Notes under the pieces: generated by a model
The model's database searches: none
What the model was told of the DNA's origin: nothing
What the model saw: only the letters and a program-made list of their open reading frames with translations
Made by a program: the position numbers and the translations under genes
Part shown: one piece after another, positions 53,635 through 62,374 of the stretch
How positions within the stretch are numbered: the stretch's first letter is position 1
How the letters are laid out: every line of letters begins with the position of its first letter
DNA from: JAJDZL01 sp965220665
GTDB taxonomy: Bacteria > Pseudomonadota > Gammaproteobacteria > Arenicellales > JAJDZL01
Length of the DNA stretch: 64,000 bases
Assembly (NCBI GenBank): GCA_965220665.1
Contig: CBDCQQ010000005.1
Coordinates: 930,001-994,000 of the forward strand
Reading direction: 5' to 3'

Positions 53635-54723
53635 ATGAAAGACACGTTAAGAGAAAAACTTGAGGTTCTCAATAAACGACATGAGACACTCAATGAACAA
53701 TTGTCAGACCCTGAGATTGTTCAACGCCCTGACCGGTTGCGCGAGTTGTCGATTGAACAGTCTGAAATTTCAGAGGTCGTAGAATCGTATGGAAAATTCC
53801 GAGATCTGGAAACGGAACTTGAAGAAGTGGAATCGCTTCTGAACGATCCAGACCCCCAAATTCAAACCGTCGCTGCTGAAGAAGTTGTCGACATTCAAGA
53901 ACGGCTTGAAGCGACACTCAACAAGATTCAGAGCCTTCTGCTTCCACGCGATCCAAATGACAATCGCAACCTTTTTCTTGAAATCCGCGCCGGCACAGGC
54001 GGTGATGAAGCTGCCATTTTTGCGGGTGACTTGTTTCGTATGTACCAGATTTATGTCAAGAATCAAGGCTGGACCAGCGAAACCGTCAGTCAACATGAAG
54101 GCGAACACGGTGGTTTCAAGGTGGTCATTATGCGAGTGGTCGGTAAAGGCGCCTATTCAAAGTTAAAGTTTGAGTCTGGCACACACCGTGTTCAACGGGT
54201 TCCTAAAACAGAAGCCAAGGGACGCATTCACACCTCTGCGTGCACGGTTGCGGTTTTACCTGAAGCTGACAAAATTGATGATGTCTCCATCGACCCTCAG
54301 GATTTGCGGGTCGACACCTACCGCGCGTCAGGCGCTGGTGGTCAACACGTCAATCGTACGGACTCTGCTGTTCGTATCACTCACATGCCGACGGGAGTTG
54401 TGGTTGAGTGTCAAGATGAGCGCTCACAGCATCAGAACCGGGCAAGGGCAATGGCAATGCTGCGTGCGCGCCTGCTACAGGCTGAAATTCAAAAACAGCA
54501 GGAACAGGAATCTGAAGAGCGTAGACGTCTGGTCGGTAGCGGTGACCGCTCAGAGCGAATTCGTACTTACAACTTCCCAGAGAACCGAGTAACCGACCAC
54601 CGAATCAAATTGACGCTCAATCGACTAGACGGGCTTATGGCCGGTGACATTCAGCCTATCATTGATCAGTTGACAACTGAGTATCAGGCCAGTCTGATGG
54701 CCGATATGAATGCATTTCAGTGA
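53635..54723 (+). CDS. prfA: Peptide chain release factor 1
   Basis: 362 residues, full family length. The peptidyl-hydrolysis loop is RASGAGGQHVNRTDSAVR (GGQ), and the stop-codon recognition PxT-type text is in the preceding HRVQRVPKTEAKGRIHTSAC. It terminates translation at UAA and UAG. Its stop overlaps the prmC start by 4 bp. The N-terminus (LREKLEVLNKRHETLNEQLS) is the usual coiled coil. Confidence 0.97.
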   Translation: MKDTLREKLEVLNKRHETLNEQLSDPEIVQRPDRLRELSIEQSEISEVVESYGKFRDLETELEEVESLLNDPDPQIQTVAAEEVVDIQERLEATLNKIQSLLLPRDPNDNRNLFLEIRAGTGGDEAAIFAGDLFRMYQIYVKNQGWTSETVSQHEGEHGGFKVVIMRVVGKGAYSKLKFESGTHRVQRVPKTEAKGRIHTSACTVAVLPEADKIDDVSIDPQDLRVDTYRASGAGGQHVNRTDSAVRITHMPTGVVVECQDERSQHQNRARAMAMLRARLLQAEIQKQQEQESEERRRLVGSGDRSERIRTYNFPENRVTDHRIKLTLNRLDGLMAGDIQPIIDQLTTEYQASLMADMNAFQ

Positions 54724-55577
54724 AATACCTGTCTAGAGTAAAGACGATCGGCAATGCTCGGCAGGCGGCCAGGGCATTGCTCAACGAAGAAACAGACACC
54801 GGGGCACTGGACGCAGACCTGCTACTTTCTGCAGCACTTTCAGTCAATCGGAATCTACTGGAAGTTCTTGACGCAACGGAACTTGGATCAAGCCAGGCTG
54901 CAGAATTCGAACATCTGCTGCAGCGTCGACTGGCTGGCGAACCGATTGCGTACATTACGCAGTCTAAAGCATTCTGGACCATTGACCTTCAGGTCAGCCC
55001 CGCAACCTTAGTCCCGCGGCCAGAGACAGAACTTGTTGTTGAGCGGGCACTATTTCACTGTCAGTCCATAGAGAGTCCTAAATTGGCTGACCTCGGCACT
55101 GGGTCAGGATGCATTGCACTTGCGATTGCATCCGAAGTTTCTGCGGCAAATCTAGTCGCAACTGACATCTCAGCCGATGCACTTGAAGTAGCGAAACAGA
55201 ATTGCAAAGCACTAGAACTTGACAACGTCAGTTTTTTACACGGCAGTTGGGCAGAGGCACTGCCGAATCATAGATTTGACATTATTGTTTCCAATCCGCC
55301 TTACATCGCCAGTAATGATCAATGCCTTACAGACAAATTTATGCGCTTCGAACCACCTGTGGCACTAATCGGCGGATCTGATGGTCTGGAATCGATTCGG
55401 AGAATAGTGACCGGTGTTCGGAAGCATCTCAAACCAGGGGGCTGGCTGATTATCGAACATGGCTTCGATCAGGGCAATGCAGTACGCAATCTTTTCGAAT
55501 CGAATGGCTTTAAGGCCTGCAGCACATTCAAAGACCTGGCTGATCTGGACCGTGTCACTGAGGGACAAATTGGCTAG
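54720..55577 (+). CDS. prmC: Release factor glutamine methyltransferase
   Basis: 285 residues, GTG start inside the end of prfA. SAM motif LADLGTGSGCIALAIASEV, the NPPY catalytic motif in IIVSNPPYIASNDQC, and the N-terminal helical domain (LDADLLLSAALSVNR). It methylates the Gln of the GGQ motif in release factors 1 and 2. Coupling to prfA is the conserved order. Confidence 0.96.
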   Translation: MKYLSRVKTIGNARQAARALLNEETDTGALDADLLLSAALSVNRNLLEVLDATELGSSQAAEFEHLLQRRLAGEPIAYITQSKAFWTIDLQVSPATLVPRPETELVVERALFHCQSIESPKLADLGTGSGCIALAIASEVSAANLVATDISADALEVAKQNCKALELDNVSFLHGSWAEALPNHRFDIIVSNPPYIASNDQCLTDKFMRFEPPVALIGGSDGLESIRRIVTGVRKHLKPGGWLIIEHGFDQGNAVRNLFESNGFKACSTFKDLADLDRVTEGQIG

Positions 55578-55599
55578 CTACCCATAGGTACCTGCAGAT

Positions 55600-56367
55600 C
55601 TACAGATTGAATTCTGCCCATACGGGTGTATGGTCGGAAGGTCGCTCCCACTTACGCGGCTCTTTGTCGATAACACAACTGCTGCAACCGTCACGCAGCG
55701 CTTCACTGATTAAAATCAGGTCAATTCTTAGCCCTAAATCTCGGCGGAATCCCGCTGCTCGATAGTCCCACCAGGAAAAACTCCGATCCGGTTGTTCGAA
55801 CAGACGAAACGCATCGATTAATCCCATTTCTATCAGATCTCTGTACTGCTGCCGCTCTGGTTCACTGCAGAGTATCTTTCCTTCCCAGGCTTCCGGATCG
55901 TGAACATCAATGTCCTCTGGCGCAATATTGAAATCCCCAACAATGACCAGTTTGCTGTGCTGCTCGATTTCTTGTTGGACGAATTCTTTGAGGTGCGCAA
56001 ACCACTCCAGCTTGTATTCATACTTTTCGGAGCCGACTGACTGGCCGTTCGGCACGTAGAGATTGATGATTCTAACCCCATTCACTGATGCAGCAATAAC
56101 ACGTCGCTGTTGATCTTCATACTCTGGAATTCCACGGACAATATCTCCCATCTCTTCTTTGGCGAGAATTGCCACACCGTTATAGGTTTTCTGGCCGAAA
56201 AAACTCACGTTGTATCCCGCTTCAATGATCGGATCGACCGGAAACGCATCATCCATCATCTTGGTTTCCTGAAGACAGATTACGTCTGGATCGGTTTGCT
56301 GAGACCAGCTCTTTAGGTGCTCAAGCCGTACTCTTAAGGAATTGACGTTCCAGGTGCAAATTTTCAC
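55600..56367 (-). CDS. xthA: Exodeoxyribonuclease III
   Basis: 255 residues. The EEP-fold motifs are WNVNSLRVRLEHLKSW, CLQETKMMDD, LYVPNGQSVGSEKYEYKLEW, GDFNIAPEDIDVHDPE and the terminal SDHTPVWAEF. It is an AP endonuclease and 3'-5' exonuclease in base-excision repair. Convergent with prmC, 22 bp away. Length and motifs are complete. Confidence 0.94.
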   Translation of the reverse strand: MKICTWNVNSLRVRLEHLKSWSQQTDPDVICLQETKMMDDAFPVDPIIEAGYNVSFFGQKTYNGVAILAKEEMGDIVRGIPEYEDQQRRVIAASVNGVRIINLYVPNGQSVGSEKYEYKLEWFAHLKEFVQQEIEQHSKLVIVGDFNIAPEDIDVHDPEAWEGKILCSEPERQQYRDLIEMGLIDAFRLFEQPDRSFSWWDYRAAGFRRDLGLRIDLILISEALRDGCSSCVIDKEPRKWERPSDHTPVWAEFNL

Positions 56368-56644
56368 AGGTTTTGTCTTTGTTTAAGCCAGCAGAAGAAA
56401 CATTGTGTCGTTTTATTTTATGATGTTAAGCCCTGCTAACGCGATGTGTGTGCCAATCGCTAAAAATTCATACTGAAACCACTGACTTCATTGACTCAGA
56501 TTCGAAAATTCCGCGGTCGACTTCAATGTCAATTGATAAAATCTTCTTTTTAGTCTGCCAAATATTTGTCCGTCTCATTAATTTGCGCAATCAGACTCGA
56601 CAGGTCCTGTTGGAGAAAACAGACTAATCATGGTTGCCACAAGT
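56368..56644. other. Intergenic before tRNA-Met
   Basis: 277 bp, AT-rich, containing the promoters of xthA (reverse) and the tRNA (forward). No consensus pair was certain, and no other feature was found. Confidence 0.4.
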
Positions 56645-56721
56645 GGCTATGTAGCTCAGTCGGTTAGAGCGCGGCACTCATAATGCCGAAGTCGGTGGTT
56701 CGAGTCCACCCATAGCCACCA
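56645..56721 (+). tRNA. tRNA-Met (anticodon CAT), elongator type
   Basis: 77 nt from GGCTATG to ATAGCCACCA. Acceptor arms GGCTATG/CATAGCC pair fully, the D arm is GCTC-AGTCGGTTA-GAGC, the anticodon stem CGGCA/TGCCG encloses loop CTCATAA (anticodon CAT), and the T arm is GGTGG-TTCGAGT-CCACC. CCA is encoded. The acceptor stem and overall text match elongator tRNA-Met better than initiator or tRNA-Ile2. No integrase or duplicated 3' end is seen nearby. Confidence 0.95.
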
Positions 56722-56795
56722 GTCCGTTCCTTAATCCAAAAGCCAGCTGCCATAAAGCCATCAGCATAGATGTGTGATGGCAAGTTGAACCTCTA

Positions 56796-58043
56796 CTAAC
56801 GATCTTGTGCCATGTGCTCGCGCCAGTCTTCTCGATCAATCAGGATGGCAACGCCCATGCCAATGACCAATCCCCAAAATGGCGCACCGATATTCCAAAT
56901 CGAAATGTCAGACACCGTAACCAGCAGTGTAATCAGTGCGCTCATCTGAAACTTGCTCGAAAAAGCGACGACAAAAGCCCGCAGCAAAACAGGCAAAAGA
57001 GCCAGACCAGCCAAAACGGCTATAAACTCTGGCGGCAACTTAAGAATTAACCAGGTTGCAGCAAACGCCATAATGCCGAACAGAATATTCATCAGCCCAA
57101 ACATCACGCCTGCTGTGTATTGACGCTCCTGTTTACCGCTGCTTACCAGAACTGCGTTGGATGGTCCAGTGACACACATCGAAATCGCACCGAACATCGC
57201 ACACAACCCAGAACCCAAACCACAGGCCAGGGTCATATTGTTGACTGGCGGTTTGTGACCGCCACTAATCAGTACCGCAATACCTTGAGCATTTTGTGCA
57301 ACCAGCACCGTCACCGCCAACGGCACAACCAACTCGAAAAGCGACTGTTGATTGAACTGTGGCATCTGTAAAGCAGGTAATGCGATCCACTGAACCATCT
57401 CCTGATCCGTTGTGAAATTGCCGGTCATTAGAACCACGACTATGCCGGCAATCAGGGTCATTACCACCGGTGGCACGCGCGCGCCCAAGCCTGGAACCAA
57501 TATTGTTCCTACATATGCCAAGACCATCACGGTAGAAAGCCACAGTTCACTTTCAAATGCCAATACCAAGTCGAGACCAAACTGCAGAAATATGCCGGCC
57601 ACCATGGCCAGCACAACCGGCATCGGTACATAGCGCATGGCTTTTCCAACCCCTCCAGACACGCCAATTACAATCAACAGCAACGCGGTTGCCCAGTAAG
57701 CGCCAATAATCTCAGCAAAACTCAAGTGATCAAATGCTGATGCGAGCAGCACTGTTCCGGGAATTGTCCAGGCAAAGCTGATTGGCTGCCGATAGGCAAG
57801 TGAAAAACCGATTGTGATAAGACCGCTGAAAACGCAGCCGGCAAAGAGCCAAGAACCGATTTCGGCTTGCGTCAGACCTCCACCCAGACCTACCGAAATA
57901 ATGATGGCGGTCGGTCCTGTGGAAGAAAAAAGAAATGCGACCGTGGCGGTACCTAAATAGGTACCACCGATGTCACGAAGCAGGTCCTTTATGCCTGCAA
58001 CAGGTTGGCTAATTTTTTCAAAAGTCATAAAAGTCGTATTCAA
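56796..58043 (-). CDS. BenE family (benzoate/H+ symporter-like) transporter
   Basis: 415 residues, about twelve spans. The text FLFSSTGPTAIIISVGLGGG, AGCVFSGLITIGFSLAYRQP and AWTIPGTVLLASAFDHLSFA, plus MCVTGPSNAVLVSSGKQERQ in the second half, fits the BenE/NCS2-like fold. BenE members take up benzoate, but many are uncharacterised. ATG 58043 or 58028 can be the start. No aromatic-degradation gene is adjacent, so the substrate is uncertain. Confidence 0.85.
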   Translation of the reverse strand: MNTTFMTFEKISQPVAGIKDLLRDIGGTYLGTATVAFLFSSTGPTAIIISVGLGGGLTQAEIGSWLFAGCVFSGLITIGFSLAYRQPISFAWTIPGTVLLASAFDHLSFAEIIGAYWATALLLIVIGVSGGVGKAMRYVPMPVVLAMVAGIFLQFGLDLVLAFESELWLSTVMVLAYVGTILVPGLGARVPPVVMTLIAGIVVVLMTGNFTTDQEMVQWIALPALQMPQFNQQSLFELVVPLAVTVLVAQNAQGIAVLISGGHKPPVNNMTLACGLGSGLCAMFGAISMCVTGPSNAVLVSSGKQERQYTAGVMFGLMNILFGIMAFAATWLILKLPPEFIAVLAGLALLPVLLRAFVVAFSSKFQMSALITLLVTVSDISIWNIGAPFWGLVIGMGVAILIDREDWREHMAQDR

Positions 58044-58314
58044 TTACACAGGACAATGCAGTGTAGGGAAATTATGTACTTCAGTTGACAAAGGTCAACG
58101 CGGTAATTCAAGGGGATTCAGTTAATCAACTGATGATGTTAGCTGAAAAAGAACATTAACTTCTGTTCAACCTGTCGCCGAACCTGATTTTCAAAAAGGT
58201 CCATCAAAAGAATGAAATTTCAATTTTTAATCGCTTCCACACCAGCCTACGAAAGTACATAATTCCCTCTTTATATTTAAATTAATGTCATTTTTTGATG
58301 AATGGAACCGACAC

Positions 58315-59487
58315 ATGAAGTTTGCCAGCCTCACTGACCGCGTTGGCGGACCTGGCTCAGATGCCTGGGAAATTCACTATGCAGCAGCAAGACGCCAATT
58401 GAATGGTGAAAACGTGATAATTCTCTCAATCGGACAGGAAATGCTTGAATCCACACCAGAAGTTGTGCTTGAAGCCGCGCTTGACAGCCTGAACAATGGG
58501 CGGCATCACTATAGCGAAATCGGCGGTGAGGTACACCTGCGCGAATCAGTAGCTGCTCGTTATACGAAACTTTGGGGTAAACCTGTCTCAGCATCCAATG
58601 TTTCCATTATGTCAGGCGCTCAGAACGCTTTATTTGCAACATCACTGTGCCTCCTGGAAAAGGGTGATGAAGGGATTCTGATCGAACCCTATTACGCAAC
58701 TTATCCAGCCACGCTTTCAGTTGGCGGAGCTTCAATTACAGCAGTACCAACATGTCCGGAAAATGATTTTTTACCATCAATTGATGATATTTCCAGCCGA
58801 ATTACGGATAAAACCCATGCAATTCTAATTAATTCACCACAAAATCCGTCAGGCATGGTTTATCCAGAATGGCTCATCGTCGATCTCGTCAATCTATGTA
58901 AGGACAAAGGCATATGGTTGATTTCCGATGAAGTTTACGCTTTTTTCCCCGAACCCGGCACCTTTTGTTCGCCTGCATCGCTGCCTGGCGCATTCGAACA
59001 TTGCGTAACCGTTTCCAGTGTCTCTAAATCTCACCGTATGACCGGCTGGCGCGTGGGCTGGGTTATTGCCAGTGAACCACTGATCGAGAAACTGTTTAGT
59101 CTGTCGCTCTGCATGAGCTATGGTCTGCCCCCTTTTACCCAGGATGCCGCAAGTAAGGCACTCGCGTTCTCAGAGGACATTGAAGGGACAATACGAAATG
59201 AAATCAACCGCAAACGAAACTGGGTTATTTCCAAATTAAGTGAAATTTCAGGGGTGATGATACGCGGATCAGAAGTCGGTATGTTTGTTACTTTCGATAT
59301 TAGAGAACTGGGAATTGATGGCAACGATTTTGCCTGGCGGCTGCTCAATGAATACGATGTTGCGCTATTGCCTTGCACAGCATTTGGACCGAGTGGGGAA
59401 GGCATACTTAGAATGAATATTGGCGAGTCGGACCAAAACCTGCAGTTGGCGTGCGAACGGATTCACCATCTGATTTCGAAACTCTAG
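58315..59487 (+). CDS. PLP-dependent aminotransferase, class I/II
   Basis: 390 residues from ATG 58315 (ATG 58285 would add ten). MKFASLTDRVGGPGSDAWEI is the usual N-terminus. The PLP pocket is NVSIMSGAQNALFATSLCLL, the Asn-Pro strand is ILINSPQNPSGMVYPEW, the Asp is in WLISDEVYAFF, and the Schiff-base Lys is in TVSSVSKSHRMTGWRVGWVI. It belongs to the aspartate/aromatic aminotransferase superfamily; the amino acid substrate cannot be fixed. Its own upstream region separates it from the BenE gene; acyl-CoA dehydrogenases follow. Confidence 0.88.
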   Translation: MKFASLTDRVGGPGSDAWEIHYAAARRQLNGENVIILSIGQEMLESTPEVVLEAALDSLNNGRHHYSEIGGEVHLRESVAARYTKLWGKPVSASNVSIMSGAQNALFATSLCLLEKGDEGILIEPYYATYPATLSVGGASITAVPTCPENDFLPSIDDISSRITDKTHAILINSPQNPSGMVYPEWLIVDLVNLCKDKGIWLISDEVYAFFPEPGTFCSPASLPGAFEHCVTVSSVSKSHRMTGWRVGWVIASEPLIEKLFSLSLCMSYGLPPFTQDAASKALAFSEDIEGTIRNEINRKRNWVISKLSEISGVMIRGSEVGMFVTFDIRELGIDGNDFAWRLLNEYDVALLPCTAFGPSGEGILRMNIGESDQNLQLACERIHHLISKL

Positions 59488-59570
59488 GGTGCGTATTTCA
59501 ACCACATCGCTGATATAAAATTGACTGAACCCAATAGAAAATTCCAAGTAAAAAAGTTCAAGAAGATTGA

Positions 59571-60773
59571 ATGTTAAGCACCCCTCAGTGCAGCCCAGAA
59601 CTTGAAGCATTTCGACTGTATGTTCGGCAGTTCATTCAGAAAAATCTGCCCGATGATATTCGGCAAATGGTTGCCTGCGAACGTATGGACCTTCCACGAG
59701 AGGCTCAAGTACGCTGGCATCGAATTTTGCGCAGTCAAGACGGTTGGTGCTGTCCTTCGTGGCCAGAGCACTACGGTGGTCCGGGTTGGAGCGATGAGCA
59801 GCAATATATTTTTGAACAGGAACTGTCTTTGAATGATGCACCGCGTTTGATGATCTATGGTGTCGGCATGCTAGGACCAACGCTTTTCAAGTATGGCACC
59901 CAGGAACAGAAACAACGCATTTTACCGGACATTCTTGAAGGTAACATTTTTTGGTGCCAGGGTTTTTCAGAACCTGATTCTGGTTCCGATCTCGCCTCAT
60001 TGCAGTGTCGAATGACAGAAGATGGCGACATGTATGTTATCAATGGCTCAAAAATTTGGACCAGTGATGCGCATCTCGCTGATTGGATTTTCGGACTATT
60101 TCGCTCGGGCGGCGGTGAACGCAAACAACAGGGCATTTCGTTCCTGATGATTGATCTTTCTTCACCCGGGGTAACGATTCGACCGCTCAAAATTTTTGAA
60201 GATACCCACGAGGTCAATCAGGTGTTTTTCGATCAGGTGCGAGTTCCCAAAGAGAACGTTGTTGGCGTGGTTGGACAAGGTTGGGAAATCGGAAAGTATC
60301 TGTTGAGCCTGGAACGATTCGGTACTGCAGAGGTATCTCGAACCAAAGCCAGCATGAAGCGGCTTACAGAGTTGGCGTTTGCACCTGTTGCAGGTGGTAT
60401 GCGGTTGATCGACAACGTAGATTTTGCCGAGCGCTACTGTAAAATTGAACGTTCCCTGCATGCACTGGAAATGACTGAAAGACGCTTGCTGCTTGGTGAC
60501 CAGCGGGCTGAGTCGGTGGACACCGGTGCTTCACTGCTAAAAATTCGCGGCACTGAAATTCAGTCGGATGTCTTTCGCCTGACAGCAGAGGCCAGTGCCC
60601 ACTTCGCAGCAATTGACATCGCTCGGGGCTATAGCGAACTTCAAGCTGACAACCCCTATCAGGTTGGAGATGCCACCAGGAATTACTTCAACTATCGAAA
60701 GACTCCCATTTATTCGGGTTCAAACGAAATTCAGCGCAACATTATTGCCAAAGCGGAACTTGGGCTGTCGTAA
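59571..60773 (+). CDS. Acyl-CoA dehydrogenase, first of a pair
   Basis: 400 residues. The FAD-binding text is FWCQGFSEPDSGSDLASLQC and GSKIWTSDAHLADWIF, with the C-terminal helix ASAHFAAIDIARGYSELQAD and PIYSGSNEIQRNIIAKAELG (FAD-adenine end). It oxidises acyl-CoA to enoyl-CoA. With the overlapping next gene (TAATG) it resembles the large/small pairs seen for pimeloyl-CoA or side-chain dehydrogenases that act as heteromers. The substrate is unknown. Confidence 0.9.
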   Translation: MLSTPQCSPELEAFRLYVRQFIQKNLPDDIRQMVACERMDLPREAQVRWHRILRSQDGWCCPSWPEHYGGPGWSDEQQYIFEQELSLNDAPRLMIYGVGMLGPTLFKYGTQEQKQRILPDILEGNIFWCQGFSEPDSGSDLASLQCRMTEDGDMYVINGSKIWTSDAHLADWIFGLFRSGGGERKQQGISFLMIDLSSPGVTIRPLKIFEDTHEVNQVFFDQVRVPKENVVGVVGQGWEIGKYLLSLERFGTAEVSRTKASMKRLTELAFAPVAGGMRLIDNVDFAERYCKIERSLHALEMTERRLLLGDQRAESVDTGASLLKIRGTEIQSDVFRLTAEASAHFAAIDIARGYSELQADNPYQVGDATRNYFNYRKTPIYSGSNEIQRNIIAKAELGLS

Positions 60774-61948
60774 TGACAGACACATCCCTCTACGAACAGC
60801 AATCGCTAATTCAGGACTCCGCCAGAAGGTTTCTCAACCATCACTACAGCTTCGAAGCACGGCGAAATATTATCCAAGAAGAACCAGGGTACTCAACCCA
60901 ACAGTGGAAAGAGATGGCTGAGCTCGGTTGGATGCTGTTGCCGATGTCGGCAGACTTTGGTGGATTGGGTGGAGACATGGCATTGGTTTCAACACTCGCA
61001 AAAGAATTTGGTCGATCGTTGTTCGTCAACCCATTTCTTGGAAGCGCGGTTGTCTCGACGAAGATCATTGAGGAATCCGGTCGTGAACCACTACGTTCTG
61101 AGATTCTCGACGGAATCGGTGCAGGTGGAGCCATCGTATCTCCAGCGCTTTATGAAGCTCAAGTCCGCTATGATCTTGATAACATTGCGACAACAGCGAG
61201 TGAAAAAGATGGTCACATTGTTTTGAATGGTACGAAAACCGCGGCTCTGTACGGTAACGTTGCATCGGACCTATTGGTTTTAGCGCGTAGTAAATCTGAA
61301 CATAAGAATGCCAATTTTTCTCTCTACCTAGTGCCAGTCGATCAGCAGGGTGTCGCAATGACTCATCACCGCACACACGACGGCGGGAGAATGTCCGATG
61401 TGCTACTCAAAGACGTTAAAGTTAGCAGAAATCAGATTCTGCTTCACGGTCAGGAAACATTGCTAGTCGTCAAACGTGCAGTAAGATATGCGAACGCATC
61501 CATATGTGCTGAACTGGTGGGTGCAATGGAAGCGACATTTGAAATGACTCTGGAATATCTAAAAACGCGTCAGCAATTCGGAAAATACCTCAGTTCCTTT
61601 CAAGCACTTCAGCACCGCATGGTCGATATGTTCATGCGCTGTCAATTAGCTGAATCAATGCAACGTGAAGCGGCTCGTGCGACCGAGTCCGCAAATGAAA
61701 CTGAACAGGATATGATTATCTCAGCGGCCAAGTGCGAAATCGCGCGCTCGGCGCTACTCAATGCTGAAGAAGCGGTGCAGTTGCATGGCGCAATGGGAAT
61801 GATGGATGAAATGCCCGTTGGACACTACCTTAAACGAGTTTTCACACTTGGACTCTTGTTTGGAGATGCCGACTATCATCAGAATTGCTATCGAAACATG
61901 AGAGTTCAGGCATCGGAATTAAATTACAGGACGATTAGAAGCGAATGA
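60773..61948 (+). CDS. Acyl-CoA dehydrogenase, second of a pair
   Basis: 391 residues, overlapping the previous gene by 1 bp. The N-terminal helices (QQSLIQDSARRFLNHHYSFE), the beta domain (GTKTAALYGNVASDLLVLAR) and the C-terminal helices (YLKTRQQFGKYLSSFQALQH, AVQLHGAMGMMDEMPVGHYL) are in order. The middle is more diverged than in its partner, as in the smaller subunit of heteromeric acyl-CoA dehydrogenases. It probably forms a complex with the upstream product. Confidence 0.88.
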   Translation: MTDTSLYEQQSLIQDSARRFLNHHYSFEARRNIIQEEPGYSTQQWKEMAELGWMLLPMSADFGGLGGDMALVSTLAKEFGRSLFVNPFLGSAVVSTKIIEESGREPLRSEILDGIGAGGAIVSPALYEAQVRYDLDNIATTASEKDGHIVLNGTKTAALYGNVASDLLVLARSKSEHKNANFSLYLVPVDQQGVAMTHHRTHDGGRMSDVLLKDVKVSRNQILLHGQETLLVVKRAVRYANASICAELVGAMEATFEMTLEYLKTRQQFGKYLSSFQALQHRMVDMFMRCQLAESMQREAARATESANETEQDMIISAAKCEIARSALLNAEEAVQLHGAMGMMDEMPVGHYLKRVFTLGLLFGDADYHQNCYRNMRVQASELNYRTIRSE

Positions 61949-61973
61949 ACAAAACCATCAGAGAACTACAGCA

Positions 61974-62351
61974 ATGGCCGATGAATACGATATTCATGTA
62001 AGTGTTGAAACACACTATCTTGATCACCGTTCAAGTCCAAACGAAGATCGCTTTGTATTTGCCTATACCATCACCATTACCAACCATGGTAGGGTTGGCG
62101 CCCAACTCCTTCGGCGTCACTGGATCGTTAAGGACAGTGATGAAAGGGTACAGGAGGTGCGCGGCGATGGCGTCGTTGGTGAACAGCCGCACCTCATGCC
62201 TGGAGAGTCTTACCAATACACAAGCGGAACCGTGCTTGAGACACCGGTCGGTACGATGGAAGGAAGCTACCAGATGATCGCCGATGACGGTGCGCAGTTT
62301 GATGCCACAATACCGCTATTTGTGTTGTCTGCGAAGCAAACGCTACACTAA
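61974..62351 (+). CDS. apaG: ApaG protein
   Basis: 125 residues, family length. IHVSVETHYLDHRSSPNEDR, FVFAYTITITNHGRVGAQLL, RRHWIVKDSDERVQEVRGDG and GSYQMIADDGAQFDATIPLF are the conserved blocks of the ApaG immunoglobulin-like fold. It is linked in E. coli to divalent cation resistance, with mechanism unclear. Its usual partners ksgA and apaH are not here. It lies 25 bp after the acyl-CoA dehydrogenase gene. Confidence 0.93.
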   Translation: MADEYDIHVSVETHYLDHRSSPNEDRFVFAYTITITNHGRVGAQLLRRHWIVKDSDERVQEVRGDGVVGEQPHLMPGESYQYTSGTVLETPVGTMEGSYQMIADDGAQFDATIPLFVLSAKQTLH

Positions 62352-62374
62352 AAGCAGGAAATCGAGTATCGAAT

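Noticed and set aside
56645..56721. tRNA-Met as attachment site of an integrated element
   Set aside because: No integrase, no repeated 3' tRNA end and only housekeeping-type genes on both sides.
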